A stretch of DNA of 64,000 nt from Allolobophora icterica (Eukaryota; Annelida; Clitellata; Crassiclitellata; Lumbricidae): positions 12,515,977 to 12,579,976 of the forward strand of contig OY744610.1 of the NCBI GenBank assembly GCA_963556255.1, in the 5' to 3' direction. Below the pieces are notes generated by a model. That model was not told the origin of the DNA and did no database searches. It worked only from the letters and a program-made list of their open reading frames with translations. Numbering within the stretch: position 1 is the first letter of the stretch; each line of letters begins with the position of its first letter. Shown here piece after piece: positions 1-11,458 of the stretch. Made by a program: the position numbers and the translations under genes.

Positions 1-868
1 ACTTCAGAATCACTCACCTGTACTATTGAGTGCATTGACTGAGAACACTACACAGGCTATAATTTACAAATCTCCTAACTGTCAAGTCTTTATGCATCAG
101 AATAGCACTCATTCATAAACACAGCCAACTAAAAAAAATTTTCTTATATCGCGGAACCTTGCCTGTCCTGTAATACTTTAGCAGTTAGTTGATTTATATT
201 TGCAATCCAGGTCAGTGACAGCCTCACATTTCACTTTACTCCTAAAAGCTGACTGAAGATTCTGACATTATGTCATGCATAGTGCCCATTAAAATATTTC
301 TAATAACTTAAAACATGTCTTTTCCTGAAAATCATTATACATAATCATGTTTTCAAAGACTAATTATTTTGGCAATTTTAGACTTTCAGTGAAACACATA
401 GAATGACATTCGCCTTTCATTGCTATTGAAGTCGGTTATTGAGCTGAGTAATTCAGTGACTAATTTTAATCTATTATATAAGCTAAATCATTGAAAATGG
501 AAGTCACTTGGAGCTATTCAAACTCTTAGAAACTTACAATGAATCTTTGACTTGATTGCAAAATAGCAATAAAAAGAAATACCTAAGGAGTTAGAGGCAA
601 TAGGCCTAGAGGGACATTTAAGCCACATAGAACTCAAAATTGGCTAATTTCTACGAAATATGAAAAACTGAAGTCTCCTGCCGAATGGCCATTTATAATA
701 ATTTTTTACAAGGTGTTTGTCAAAACATAATGTAAAATGATTCATATAAGACTTCTCTTTTGGGGTTTTGAATTGGTTGTTCTTCGTTGATCACTAGCTA
801 TAAAATCAACTTCGACCGACTTATATTACTTCCCATAAATTTGAAGATATCAAGAGTCATATACTTAC
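1..868. other. AT-rich non-coding sequence, probably intron or 3' flank of the Ig gene
   Basis: I see no open frame, repeat or RNA gene here. It lies downstream, on the minus strand, of the splice donor that closes the Ig exon ending at 869, so it is most simply the next intron of that gene. Confidence 0.5.
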
Positions 869-1234
869 AGATAACGTTGATTGGTGCACTGAATAATGGT
901 GTTGACTTAGAATAGTCAGGTGCATTGTTTGCTGATCCACTTGGTAGATTACCAGTAACTTTGAAAGAAGTATTACAACTGAAAATGGGAAAAGGCGTAA
1001 AGTTTCCAGGCACTTGAGTAATATTAGATACTGCTGTAGTCAGATTTCCAGACGTTGAATATTGAGGTGTAGGGCTATTGACGATGGTGGCTGGGCTGCC
1101 TTTTGACCAAATCATATCCACTGCGACGTATGAAGTATTGGCCATGTAACTGACACTGCAAGACATCTGCACTGGTTGGTTATATAAGAGTTCTGTCGGA
1201 GCATTTGGAATTATACTGCACAATGGATCAGAAT
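869..1234 (-). CDS. Immunoglobulin-domain exon (second Ig domain of a spliced gene)
   Basis: On the minus strand this is a 366-base exon. It is preceded by an acceptor (TTTTGTGTAG, just above 1234) and followed by a donor GTAAGT (868 down to 863). It opens and closes in phase 1, the symmetric 1-1 phase typical of Ig-domain exons. The reading has the Ig pattern: a cysteine in VQMSCSVSYM, a tryptophan in DMIWSKGS and a second cysteine in IFSCNTSF. Several Asn-X-Ser/Thr sites suggest an extracellular, glycosylated protein. The exon joins in phase to the Ig exon at 3195-3503, so the two form consecutive Ig domains of one cell-surface or secreted protein. No signal peptide, membrane segment or tail is visible in the window, so the gene cannot be named. 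Confidence is high that this is an Ig exon and low for any specific function. Confidence 0.75.
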
Positions 1235-1544
1235 CTACACAAAATATCAATATCAAAAGACATTATTTTACAAAATTATAAAACTAAGAGAATTCAGTGC
1301 AAATCAGACAAATATATATTATTATACATTTTTCAAGGGGTTTGCTGCTAAAGTTGCTAAACCAAACTAAATTGATTTTTACAATTTACAATATCACGAT
1401 GTGATTCATATTATCACATTATTTCTAAAATATTTCTCTTATTATGTCATCGAAATATTTAACCCCTTTCACACTGTTCTTGTATTTATTTCTGCATGGA
1501 TACAGCTCACGTTAATAGCTACTGGCAATGCTTTGACTAAGTAT

Positions 1545-1988
1545 CTCTCTCTTTGTGCCGTCGGCTCTAGGAGCCCTAGCGATCGTCATGCCACACAGTC
1601 TCCGTTGCCGTCTTGCTACTTCTCCCAGTAGCCCTTGAGTCGCGCTTTGGCCTGGGAGTCCCACCTCAGCGCTCCGGCCTGGGAGTCCCTCCATCCGCGA
1701 CCATCGGCGTGGTTTGGTGTGTGGCATGACGATTTTCTTGGCATGATTAACAGGGGTGGTTTGCCATTGCCTTCCCCTGGTTTTGCCTGCCGTGCCCGTT
1801 CGTTCCCCCTCCTAGGAAGAGTACTTCCTAGGAAGGGTACTAACGGTCCGCACCACGAGAAGGTGGGCACGGAGGACTTTGGTTCACCAGCCCAGGTCGG
1901 ATCCGAGTCTACGCTCATCAGAGTCGTCGGTCAGGTCGCCTCCCTGCTTTACTCTGTACCAGAGTGACTGGTGAACCTTTGCGGACCC
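1545..1988 (-). mobile_element. RTE-related retroposon in the intron, with 11-base target duplications
   Basis: A GC-rich block in AT-rich intron is bounded by the direct repeat TGACTAAGTAT at 1534-1544 and 1989-1999. Read on the minus strand it ends in an AG-rich tail (AAAGAGAGAG) next to the target site, as expected of a retroposon. The stretch near 1735-1775 (minus strand) reads GGCAATGGCAAACCAC followed shortly by ATGCCAAGAAAA. This resembles the motif in 5' regions of RTE-class LINEs and SINEs derived from them; I am recalling that resemblance, not computing it. Inside are inverted repeats: GTCATGCCACACA near 1585 against its complement near 1720, and GGTTCACCAG against CTGGTGAACC near 1880 and 1970. 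Overlapping open frames on both strands are by-products of the GC-rich sequence. Confidence 0.6.
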
Positions 1989-1999
1989 TGACTAAGTAT

Positions 2000-3194
2000 A
2001 AACAGTTTAATTATCTTGTTACTGCCAACAGTTAACAGTTGTTCGTTTAAGAGTTGTAATGGTTAGGCTTTTGCAAAAACACTGGTATATGCATAGAACT
2101 ACATAAGTTTATGACAAAAAATATCATGCTTGTTTAAAAACCTGTCAGAAATAGAACACAGCTAAAAAATGAAGAATAAACATGGGGTTGTTTATTCTTG
2201 ACAAGCAAATCAATGGGAAGCTTGATGTCAGTCAGAGTGATTCGCAGTTGACTGCGGGTATTCAGACGATTCCTGTTTATGATTTTTATTATTGTCATAG
2301 GCGAAAATCCAGTTCCACATTTGTAAGGTGAAGTCTAATTAAATATTTTCAATGATTAGGCCTACCGATTTTAATTAAAATACATTTGAAATATAACACA
2401 TTTTCGTGAATAAGTTCAAAAATTATGAATTTTTAAGGACTGTATCACGGACCGGAGACCAGATCTCCACGAACCGACGCCGGTCCGCGGACCACTACTT
2501 TAACAACAGCTGCTTTAAAAATTAAAATGATCCAGAATCTATGTTAGCTAAGCCAACCTGGACGTAATTGAGCTGAACCTAATAAATGTTGGTTGATTTA
2601 AGTGACTTGGTTGATTGCTGTTAAGCTTTTATGAAATTAAAGTTTAAATCAAATTATAGTTTTACTACATTACTGTAGGCCCTACAGCTGAATGGTTTTT
2701 AGGCATTAAATATAAAAGCAAAGGGTTCTGATGTCTTGTTTAAGTGGTTCACTTTATTCACTACAACAGCTTCCATGAAGCATGAACTTAAATTCAAAAT
2801 TATTGTTTGCACAAGACTTAGTGAAGAGATGAGTAAACAGTTTCTTATACACCACTCATATTTGACTAGCAATAAAACTTTTCACATGGCTCTTGAATAA
2901 ATTATGTCCGTTGTAGGCAAATTACTGAGCTCTTCACGTATAGAGTTCCATGCTGCTGGCCTAGATATCAATGAAAAATTACTTTGTTTTGCAATACCAT
3001 GTAGACCATAATGAATAGCTTAAATGGACTTTGTTCGATTGATTGTCCACTGCAGTAATTTCATCCTTCGGTAAAACGCAGATATATGGAAGTCTTTATT
3101 ATGGGCATATGCAGTGGGTAACAATGCAGAAAACCGTACAGCTTGCGATTTATGTACTTTACATTATTTGCTTTTGCATAGAGTGATAACTTAC
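2000..3194. other. Intron remainder of the Ig gene
   Basis: AT-rich sequence between the retroposon and the donor of the upstream Ig exon. A short GC-rich palindromic patch near 2440-2505 (GGACCGG and CCGGTCC cores) may be a transposon scrap. No coding signal seen. Confidence 0.5.
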
Positions 3195-3503
3195 CGGTAA
3201 TGATCAGCTGAGCAGATGCTTGAAGTGCGCCTTCAGTACAATAATATGTTCCAGCTCTTGGTGATGTTGCACTAAGGATGATTAAGTTACTCTGCTGGGA
3301 TCCTGATTGTTCAACTGCATAATACGGTTTTTGCTCATCAAGGACAGCCGAACCAGATGCAATAGGCACAGCAGATGAGCTTTCAACTGGTAAATAGCTC
3401 CAGCTTATAAACGCATATCCATTGCTCGATGCACATGACATACTCACTCTGGATGTTCTCAAAAGAACAGCTCTGTTGCTTGGAGACATCGTTATGGCAC
3501 CAT
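3195..3503 (-). CDS. Immunoglobulin V-like domain exon
   Basis: A 309-base minus-strand exon starts after an acceptor (TAGTTTCAG, ending at 3504) and ends at a donor GTAAGT (3194 down to 3189). It is phase 1 at both ends and encodes about 103 residues. The reading shows an Ig V-like strand order: VSMSCASS (first cysteine), FISWSYLP (core tryptophan) and SPRAGTYYCTEG, the classic D/A-G-x-Y-x-C type ending with the second cysteine. It splices in phase to the Ig exon at 869-1234 across an intron of about 1.96 kb that carries a retroposon. The product is most likely an extracellular adhesion or receptor protein with at least two Ig domains. The exon with the start codon and signal peptide must lie further up the minus strand and was not recognised. 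The open frame runs past the donor to about 3061, but the domain ends at the splice site. Confidence 0.8.
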
Positions 3504-5479
3504 CTGAAACTAAATATTTAAAGGTTTGGCCTTAATTAGCTCCAACACCTTTGCTGCTAACACCTGTTGGATTTATACGATCAACTGCTTGAAATATCTT
3601 TTGTGTAGTAGATACAGCTAAAGCAAATGCAATGTCCACAACACTGTTGAAACTTCAATTCGATGTCCTGAGTCCGAGACACATTGCCATTTAATGTTCT
3701 CATGAGAACATCTTTATGGCTGGAAAACATCGGCAGTCCAAGGGCGAAAACGGAAAAAGAAAAACACGCGTAATTTTTTTAAAAGATGGGTTTTTCACAT
3801 CCGTTTAAAATAAAATAAACTGTGAAAGCAAGATAGCAACTGTTTGGCGCGTTCCTTCTTGGCGAGATTACTACTGGGGTACACGTAGACTATGAGTCTA
3901 CGAATATTTCACATCAGTGTTTGAAAACTAATCGTGCAATCACAGACCCTGATTCAGAAGCTAAGCAGATGATATCAGCTTACCATTTCCAGATGCCATC
4001 ATGCAAACAGCTTTACACGCTATCGCATATGATTAAAACGTTTGACAATGGAACGAGGACTATGGCAGAACACTATGGAATAGCGTAGGCCTACTACTTG
4101 CGAACTGGTTGATGCCTTGTGCATCAGACACTCACGCGATAGAAATCAGTAATCAATAACAATAATGATAATTTCCCGTGGGTTTTAACCCGCACCCCCA
4201 AATACCCTCTCCCCAAACCCCACTACACCTGGATGTCTCCCGGAGTTGCCTCCTCTTGAATTTAAGTGTGGCTACGTTCCTGGATATTGCAACCACATTT
4301 CGGCTACAGGCAACAGCAGCGTTTGTAGTGGTGAGCTGCAATTTTTTTGATGATACAAATTCTATATACGCCATTCAATTTTAGTTTAAAAACTGGAGTA
4401 AATTTTGTTTTGATTTAGTCTTGCGTTTCGTGTTCATTGTTTGTTTGACGAATTTGTATAGAAATTAAGAAAAAGAATTCAAATTTTTAGATAATCGTTG
4501 AAATTAACCTCGATAAAATGTCAAGAAATTAATTGCAATGACCGAGATCAAAACGTGGCCTTATTGGAACTGGACAAATCTACTTTCTGCGCCAGGCAAT
4601 ATGGCAGGGACCTACCTAAATGAATCGAAATTTGAAGCGAGCTTAAACTCACGATTTAAGTTCTACCCTCTTCCTGGTTGCAACTATAATATAGATCCGA
4701 TTAGAGACTGCCTAGGTTATGTGTGATGAGTAATTGTAATTGTAAGTGCACAACTGTATAGAGCCTATTCAAGAAAACTCATAAGAGGTGCTCCCGACCT
4801 GACCAAAAGGACCACAATCGAATGGATTGGTCTTCAACCGCTTGAGAAATAGGGTATAGAAATGAAAGGGCGAACTTATAGAATATAAAGTAAAATGAAC
4901 TAGTACAGAAATAATTTATGAAGAATAGGGCCTATTGTAGACGATTTCAAAAGTGATAGTAGACGCCTTTAGTGTCCTTCTCCCTATATGTTTACATGTG
5001 TGGTTTCAATGAGTTTCTCCTTAACACTTCATTACTTACACGATTTGTATTCCAGAAACATATGCATGTCCTAAAACAGTATATATGTCTGTGAATAAGT
5101 GTCCACTGTTATTAAGTTGCAATGTTGATTTTCAATTATTACACAAATAAAGCCTACACCATCAAATCCGTACTCTCTGCGCTGGTGAATAAGCTGGTGC
5201 CCTGCGCTTAGTTTTAGAATATCACAGTGGCGTTATTAAGCTATATTCAACTTGAAAGCGTCACTCCTTTTTCACAGCTTGCAAAATGTTAGGAAAATTA
5301 AAATCAACTAAACTGGTTCTAAGAAAATTGTGTTTACAGTGATGCTCCGGTTTACCTCTTGCTTAGACTACAATAAATGCTGCATTGGTCATTGTCCCTC
5401 CTTCTTGTGTATTTATGAGATTCGTGCCCTGCGAATTACCCCCGGCATCAGAGCGAGATGAAGAGCCAACAGCCCTCCA
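3504..5479. other. Upstream intron or intergenic sequence, no gene recognised
   Basis: Several short open frames exist (about 60-75 codons near 4180-4380 and 4540-4725), but none has recognisable domain, splice or codon signals. Otherwise AT-rich unique-looking sequence, with one TAGGCCTA octamer at 4086. Confidence 0.4.
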
Positions 5480-5800
5480 CTGAAACTTATTAACGTGGAG
5501 ACATCGACATCGATCAGCATCTAATGGAAAGTATGCTGTTCCTGATACAGGTCTTGTCTTTGGTCGGCGTTCATTCACAGTCGCTGGTCCTTCCATCTGC
5601 TGCGACTCTCTACCTCATCGTGTTCGCAACTCTTTTAGCGAGACTGTCTTACGCTCTAAACTGAAAACCTACCTCTTTCCATGGAGTGCATTTATGGCTC
5701 TTAATGGCTGCCGGCTTCTGAACCTAATCTCCATAATTGCGTATGGCTTTGTATCGTGATGCTGTCTAGTAGCTTGATTACCAAATAAACGAATAATTAT
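5480..5800 (+). mobile_element. CR1-like LINE, 3' end of the reverse-transcriptase ORF plus tail
   Basis: The plus-strand frame near 5555-5690 reads like the end of a non-LTR retrotransposon ORF2: a SFTVAGPS motif, then DSLPHRVRNS, then LRSKLKTYLF. This is the usual F-x-V-x-G-P ... W-x-x-L-P ... F-K-x-x-L-K-T-x-L-F ending of CR1-type elements. The tryptophan position is already changed, so the copy is dead. A short AT-rich 3' region leads into a TA microsatellite that probably grew from the element's tail. Confidence 0.6.
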
Positions 5801-5803
5801 ATA

Positions 5804-5854
<51 letters not shown>

Positions 5855-5876
5855 ATGTATATATATATATATATAT
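5797..5876. repeat. (TA)n/(TG)n microsatellite
   Basis: Alternating TA with a central TG run. It forms the left flank of the transposon that starts at 5877 and the tail of the LINE before it. Confidence 0.9.
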
Positions 5877-8287
5877 TAGGGGTGTCAAAAAAAATTTGTT
5901 TGAATTTAAATTTGCACACCCTCTAATATTGTTAATTTTACAGAAATAAAATTTCCTGCAAAATTTCAGGTCTCTATGTCAATATTTGGGGGCTGCTCAA
6001 TGAGGTTGAAGTTTCAATATACCTAAAAAGCTTCGCTAATGCAGTTTAATAGCAGCTGTGAACAAACAAAGCTTGAAATAAAAGTGTCACAGATCAAATC
6101 ATAGTTTGAATCATAGGGGATTCATAGGCTCATAGCTTTCAGTCACAAGTGTCATATAACTACCAAGTAATATAGAGCCTCACTGTTCCCAGATCCAGTC
6201 GAGTCCCTGCATGCTGCGAAATCTCATGATTAAGCTACCGAAGACTGTAAGACTTTAACGTGTTCTTGCGAGCATCTGGTATTCGCTTCCTGTTGTCCTC
6301 AACAACCTGTATTAACTTCTACATTTCTTCCTCTGATTTTGTAATAGACTGGTTAAATGAACTCATCAAAGCCACTGAACGCTCTGCTGAATCATGAGCA
6401 ACTTTCAGGGACTTTATGACTGTTATGCCAGTTGTCTGTGACGGTATCTCATTCCACGCATCTGGATCGTTGACTGACAAAGTGTCTATGTCTATTCCAA
6501 GAGATTGCAAGGCAGCAGCTGAACAGGAAGTCACCAATGTCTTGTTCTCCAACTGGACGCATGTTGCTTTAATCCTGCGAATGCTCCAATCACTTCCACT
6601 ATGGATCATTGATTAAACCATTAACTTTTTCTCTTTACTGGAAACCTTCACAGAAAACAATGTTAGTGGCACAAGTTCAGGTCCAAGGTACCACAGATGG
6701 TTTTCTAACATTTTCGGTGCAGCTTGCGACACCACCTTGTCATGTCAGAGTACAGATTGATCCTTTGGAACAGCAGCAGGTCGTTAAATACGGCATCTGC
6801 GCCCACTGGACATGCGATCCAAGCGGGAACATAGACATGTGATGCAAAAATACAAAACTCTGTAAGTTTCTTCAACTCACTTGAATTCATCACAAAAGAG
6901 GTAATAAATAACTTTAGCCATCCACCTTGCCATGTGATAAGCTCCTGGCAGCTGGAAGTGGTAATGCTTGGGAGTTGGGAGGGGGCAGTCCAAAATCAGA
7001 AGCTTAAGCGATCAATTCTTTGTAGGCTTCTCATGGTAAATATGCACTAAGCTGCTGCAGCACATTAGTCGGGAGTCATTCAAAGATTTGTAGTTTGCTT
7101 GGTTGGTGTTTGGCTAAAACTGCTGAAATCTGTAGAAAAATGCAATGTTTGGTCCACGTCTATGGTCAAGCAACACAGCAAGAACTTCAAGATGATGATT
7201 TCATGGAAGTGTGTCGACATGGCAGGCGCAACAAATTGTCTGCATCAACTGTTCCTGCAAAGTACTTGCGCTTTGTCCCTGTGTTTGATGCCGTTGTATC
7301 AAAGCACATGCCTACAACTTCTGTTACAGTCCCCCAGAGATTCAACAACTGGAATGTAGCCTTAGCTTGTGCCGGTCCAGTGCCAGAACGAATTTTAATT
7401 ACGCCGAGTATCTTATCTACATTATGTCCTGTAACACCAACAGCAGCCCTGTCAACATTTGCCTTCGGATCCTCCATGTTGGTGCTGTCCTTCATTATCT
7501 TGCCGTTCCAGTGAACTACCGTTGGTGGCTTCTCGCTAGACTGAAATTCTTGGCAAATGCAACTGTCTGTCAGACATTGGTACTCTAACTGTTTACGACG
7601 TACAGTTGATCGAGACAATGTTGCACTTTCTAAGTCTTGTCCACGTGCTCTGGCAATAGCAGCTGCCAATGTTGTGAATTCTGTTTATCTGATGTGTATG
7701 TGGTCAAGTGTCGATGAAACGTCAGGTGATGACAGCATTTTCTGTGCGACATGTTGTGGTCGCTTACTGTCGCTTTCAGACTCAGTGTCACTTCTGGAAC
7801 TGTTGTCTGGGTAAAACATTTGTTTCTTGTGATATATAGGAATTTATACCTCATAATCAGAATTGGAATCACAACACTCGTAGTCACCACTGTTCTCGGT
7901 CACTGCTGTCGATATCAGTGTCTTCAGTTTCTTGACTTGGTGCTGTACCACTTGCACTTTTCCTGGCTTCTTCACACTCTTTCTGTTTTTTATAAGTTTC
8001 TCTGCGCTGATGTTGACTGATAGAGCTACAGTTAGATACTAAACACATTAATCAGTTCATTACCTTTACATAACACAATACCCGCGACCGTCATGTAAAA
8101 AACCGTGACTTACAGTCCGAAATATACGGTAGCTAGAACTTTGGCCTCATTGAGCATCCTGTAAAAGTTATTTTATTGCTGAACGTTTTGGCAAATGACA
8201 TATTATTGTAAAATGAACAAAATGAGCCTATGTGCATTCCAATCTGAGAAAGAAATTCTTTCCCCATGCGTTTGTGGACACCCCTAA
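5877..8287 (-). mobile_element. DNA transposon of an unassigned superfamily, about 2.4 kb, with TAGGGGTGTC termini
   Basis: The left end reads TATTAGGGGTGTC and the right end reads GACACCCCTAATA, an exact inverted repeat of at least 10 bases set in TA-rich flanks (target duplication probably TA or a longer TA string). Between them lies one decayed minus-strand gene (separate entry). The matching ends and the single internal gene show this is one transposable unit. Known families with such ends could not be checked. The interior has frameshifts, so the copy is not autonomous. Confidence 0.7.
6300..7890 (-). pseudogene. Broken transposase-like gene with a CFDTTASNTG motif
   Basis: Minus-strand pieces in three frames line up as one protein. 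7187-7669 holds VVHWNGKIMKD, AVGVTGHNVDKILGV and MCFDTTASNTG followed by a cysteine-arginine-histidine run (LPCRHTS). 6705-6893 holds EFCIFASHVYVPAWIACP and a DAVFNDLLL stretch. 6319-6609 holds VAHDSAERSVALMSSFN. This order matches a family I recall as widely scattered and uncharacterised in arthropod, cnidarian and other invertebrate genomes (world-wide pattern: VHWDGK ... CFDTT.SNTG ... CRHH ... AERG.AL...FN). Location between terminal inverted repeats supports a transposase role, with aspartates of the DTT and NDL boxes as candidate catalytic residues; that is inference. At least two frameshifts make it a pseudogene. Confidence 0.6.
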
Positions 8288-8435
8288 TATATATACTATA
8301 TTCTTAACCTCGCCACTTGGCTCGAGTATTTGCACAAATCTTACACAGGTAGGTTATTGCCAATAATATTATGAACATCTTAACGAAAATTCAAAATATA
8401 GCCTGAAGTACATGCACCAGAAATTTACTTTAGCC

Positions 8436-8778
8436 CAGTGGCGTCACGAGGTGGGTGCGGGGGGTGCGGACCGCACCGGGTGACACCCTCAGAGGGGGGT
8501 GACACCCAACATGAGGAAATGATGAAATTTTTGGAAGATGAGGAATTCCTAAAAAAAAGGTCATCACTTTTTTTGGGAGACGAATCTCTAAAAAAAAGTC
8601 ATCAGTTTTTTTGGGAGACGAATTCCTAAAAAGTCATCACTTTTTTGGGAGACGAATTTCTAAAAAAAGGTCATCACTTTTTTGGGAGACGAATTCCTAA
8701 AAAAAAGGTCATCACTTTTTTTTAGGATGACACCATGACTTACCGCACCGGGTGACACCAGCCCTAGTGACGCCACTG
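8436..8778. mobile_element. hAT-type MITE with perfect 8-base target duplication CTTTAGCC
   Basis: Termini CAGTGGCGTCAC and GTGACGCCACTG are perfect inverted repeats. The flanks 8428-8435 and 8779-8786 are both CTTTAGCC, the 8-base duplication typical of hAT transposition. There is no coding capacity. Inside is a tandem array of about five units (8540-8727), each with AGGTCATCAC, a T run and GGGAGACGAATT. The subterminal motif CACCGGGTGACACC is also repeated near both ends. Confidence 0.9.
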
Positions 8779-8786
8779 CTTTAGCC

Positions 8787-9344
8787 TCATTTGTTTTGTA
8801 GTCAATCCCTTACCTGATGTCAACAAATGAAAACACAGGCCGACAATTAGCCGCAAATCCATTAATTTTGTTAAAGTTTGAACGTCAATTCGAAGTATGA
8901 AGTATGTGCAATCATATATGAAAAATCCAGGCAAGACGCTTTTAGTCGGCAAACTTAACTATTTTACTTCCTTGTTCTGTATAGTCGACGACAATCCGTA
9001 TGGAACGCGTGTTATTGCTTTTACATGATATGCCTACAGTCATAGTTGAAGCATTATTCGCCAGAGGGCTGATGTCACGACACCTTCCATGCTATAATTT
9101 ATAATTATTAGCGGCAGAGGCGGCTGATCTTGTTTCGCAGGTGGGGGATGCTGGATGAACCTTTATCGCGAACATATTTACCCCTCTTTTTATGCACGAA
9201 AAGTGCGTTAGAAAAGTACCTTATAACTGCATGTAGATATACTTATATTTTCATCAAATTGTATAATCACAGGCAAACTAATTCAAATGAAAAAGTTAAT
9301 TCATTTTTACCAGTTAGCTAGTGGATATGCCCGTCATTATGACG
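8787..9344. other. Unannotated spacer
   Basis: No gene, repeat array or transposon end was recognised here. Confidence 0.4.
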
Positions 9345-9480
9345 GAGAGGTATGGAGAGAGGGAGGGAGGGAAGGAAGGAGGGATGGATGGAGGGGGAGG
9401 GAGGCAGGCAGGCAGGCAGGCAAGCAGGCAGGGAGGCAGGCAGGGAGGCAGGGAGGCAGAGAGGGAAGACGGAGGAACAG
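9345..9480. repeat. Purine-rich GGGA/GGCA simple repeat
   Basis: Runs of GGGA, GGAA, GGAT and GGCA on the plus strand. The long open frames across it on both strands (Gly/Arg- or Pro/Leu-rich) are artefacts of the repeat. Confidence 0.9.
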
Positions 9481-10109
9481 AGGTAGTGAGGGATTTCTCT
9501 CTTCCTCTGCTTGTCTTTGAGCTTCTGCATCTACGGCTCTTTTGGCAATTAAAACCATCGAATGCCCAAAGGGGAGCCCCATACCCGATTTTCTATGGAT
9601 AACTTTAGAACGGCTATGAAGTTGCAAACATGGTTTCTGGACATCCTAAAGCCATCAATTTGGCTTTGTATGATATATTTTGCGCGAGTATTCTCCCACC
9701 CTGTACCTCACAACAATGGCATTTACCAAGGACACCGCAAGATACGGGGCTGATGGTCATACTGCCACATGGTTTACCAGCCCAGAAATAAATTGGTCAA
9801 CGCAGGCTATTACGCATCGTGGAACGGCGAATTCAACGCCGAGTGTAATACAGTTTGATCTACTATAGTGTCTGCTGCCCATTCGAGGTGATACAGGCCA
9901 AAGCTACATCCGTGCAATTGAATACCTGTGAATAATCCCGAAATTGTAAAACAATACAAACGAGTATTAAAGTTACAATATAAGTTTCACCAGGTGCCGC
10001 TAATGTGAAATGCCATTCATTACTTGATTGCAAATTCAATTTGGATTATAAAAAGCCAAATCCGAGTATTAAAGTTAAAATGAAAGTCTTGTCACTAACC
10101 TACAACACA
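9481..10109. other. Unannotated spacer
   Basis: Short open frames only, with no domain signature. Confidence 0.4.
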
Positions 10110-10560
10110 CTAGTACCCTGGCGAACTCTTCACTACCCAACCATCCCGGTCTACCCGTTGATCCATATATCTCACTCTCTCCCGTCCTCCAGTCACTACT
10201 CACCTCAAGTTCTCCAACCGATCCATATCCCAAACTGCACCTCAACTCTGGAACGAACTTCCTCCAGAATTCCGAATTTTCTTAGTTCCTCCACCAATAC
10301 CGCCACTCACTCATCGTCATCTACTTCGGGCTCCTCTGCTTATCACCCCACAGGCTTTCCACTCCAAATTGAAAACTCACCTCTTCATGATTTCCTACCC
10401 TGATTCGTCAGATCCTCTGCCTTCCAAGCTATCTCGTCCTCAAGGAAACCCTGATCTGCCTCTCTGGTCTCCCTGGCAACCGAGCTTAATTAACTGAGTC
10501 TCTCTACCTTTAAAAATTAACTGTATGCGGTCGCGAGAACAACAATAAATGTTACTGATA
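10110..10560 (+). mobile_element. CR1-like LINE ORF2 C-terminus, degenerate
   Basis: Across two plus-strand frames the sequence reads FSNRSISQTAPQLWNELPPE and then FHSKLKTHLFMISYP. These are the W-N-x-L-P and F-x-x-K-L-K-T-H-L-F motifs closing the reverse-transcriptase ORF of CR1-type LINEs. A C-rich interruption separates them. The 3' flank to about 10560 is AT-rich with AATAAA-like ends. Dead fragment. Confidence 0.6.
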
Positions 10561-10789
10561 AAAGAATAAATATTGATTAAATTATGACTGTATGATTGTA
10601 ATATCTCAGTGATGTTCTTCCTGATGAAAGCAATTATGTAGCTGTTGTTCTAGTAAACTGGAAGCGACGCTAGCGCCCCATTATTAGGCTATAGGTTCTT
10701 TAATGTTGTCGTCGAAGACAAACTCCAACAAAATGCAAAACCTTGTATTGATTAAGACTGCATGCTACTTTAAGAATCATATCTCGTTT

Positions 10790-10950
10790 TTCCACCCAAA
10801 TTGTCCGGTCATTATACCCATCATTGCTGGGGGAGCAGAAATGTCGACGCAAATTTCTGCACTGGCGGGATTTGAACCTCCGACTGACAAACCTGCATAG
10901 ACGTCGACTCCTTGAGAGCCTTGGGTGCAAATGCACCCAGAGACAAAAGT
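10790..10950 (-). mobile_element. tRNA-derived SINE fragment
   Basis: On the minus strand GTCGGAGGTTCAAATCCCGCC holds a good pol III B box (GGTTCAAATCC). It is followed by a body (GCAGAAATTT ... ATAATGACCGG) resembling the body of the SINEs at 19570 and 30940. The A box side is degenerate. It is not a tRNA gene because no cloverleaf can be completed. Confidence 0.45.
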
Positions 10951-11458
10951 TCAGTGGTTGCCTGGCACCCAGAAGAATTCGGATCTTAAATTCAAATTTG
11001 TACAACTAAGTAATCTCACAACTTGAGATGTACAACTACAACACAAATACCCAACATTGCATGACCTTACAATCACAGCCAGTACATAAATTATTTATTT
11101 ATTTAGGCCTATTTATTATTTTTTTAAATAATAACACTGGAACGTCATCACCGATTTCCAATACATTTTCTAACCTCGTAATCTTTGACAAGAAAACAAT
11201 TTTCTTTCTCCGAAAATGCGTTCAAACTCACCAAAATAAGGAGAGTGGGATGGGGAAGGGAGGGTGAGAACCCAGGCATATGAAACGCTGACTCGTAAGC
11301 GGCTGGGTCGTTAGCCGCTTCTTCGGTAGTGGTCGGTGAACGTCGGGTTTTGTCGGAGTCTCGTATGTCAGGACGAGAAACTGCGTCGTCTGTCACCATG
11401 GCAATTAGAATATGTTGAACTAATCGACCCATTAGGAAAATTTCTCGATTGCTTAAAA
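10951..11458. other. Unannotated spacer
   Basis: Carries a TAGGCCTA octamer at 11104. A short inverted GC-rich patch near 11280-11340 (AGCGGCT..) was noted, with nothing assignable. Confidence 0.4.

Noticed and set aside
1616..1967. Overlapping open frames of 100-110 codons on both strands
   Set aside because: They lie within the GC-rich retroposon and have no protein signature.
1545..1988. Hammerhead ribozyme suggested by CTGATGAG on the minus strand near 1920
   Set aside because: The required GAAA and cleavage-site partner were not found in proper spacing.
7095..7514. Plus-strand 139-codon frame
   Set aside because: Antisense shadow of the transposase-like gene read on the minus strand.
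9287..9627. Gly/Arg-rich and Pro/Leu-rich open frames
   Set aside because: Artefact of the GGGA/GGCA simple repeat, open on both strands.
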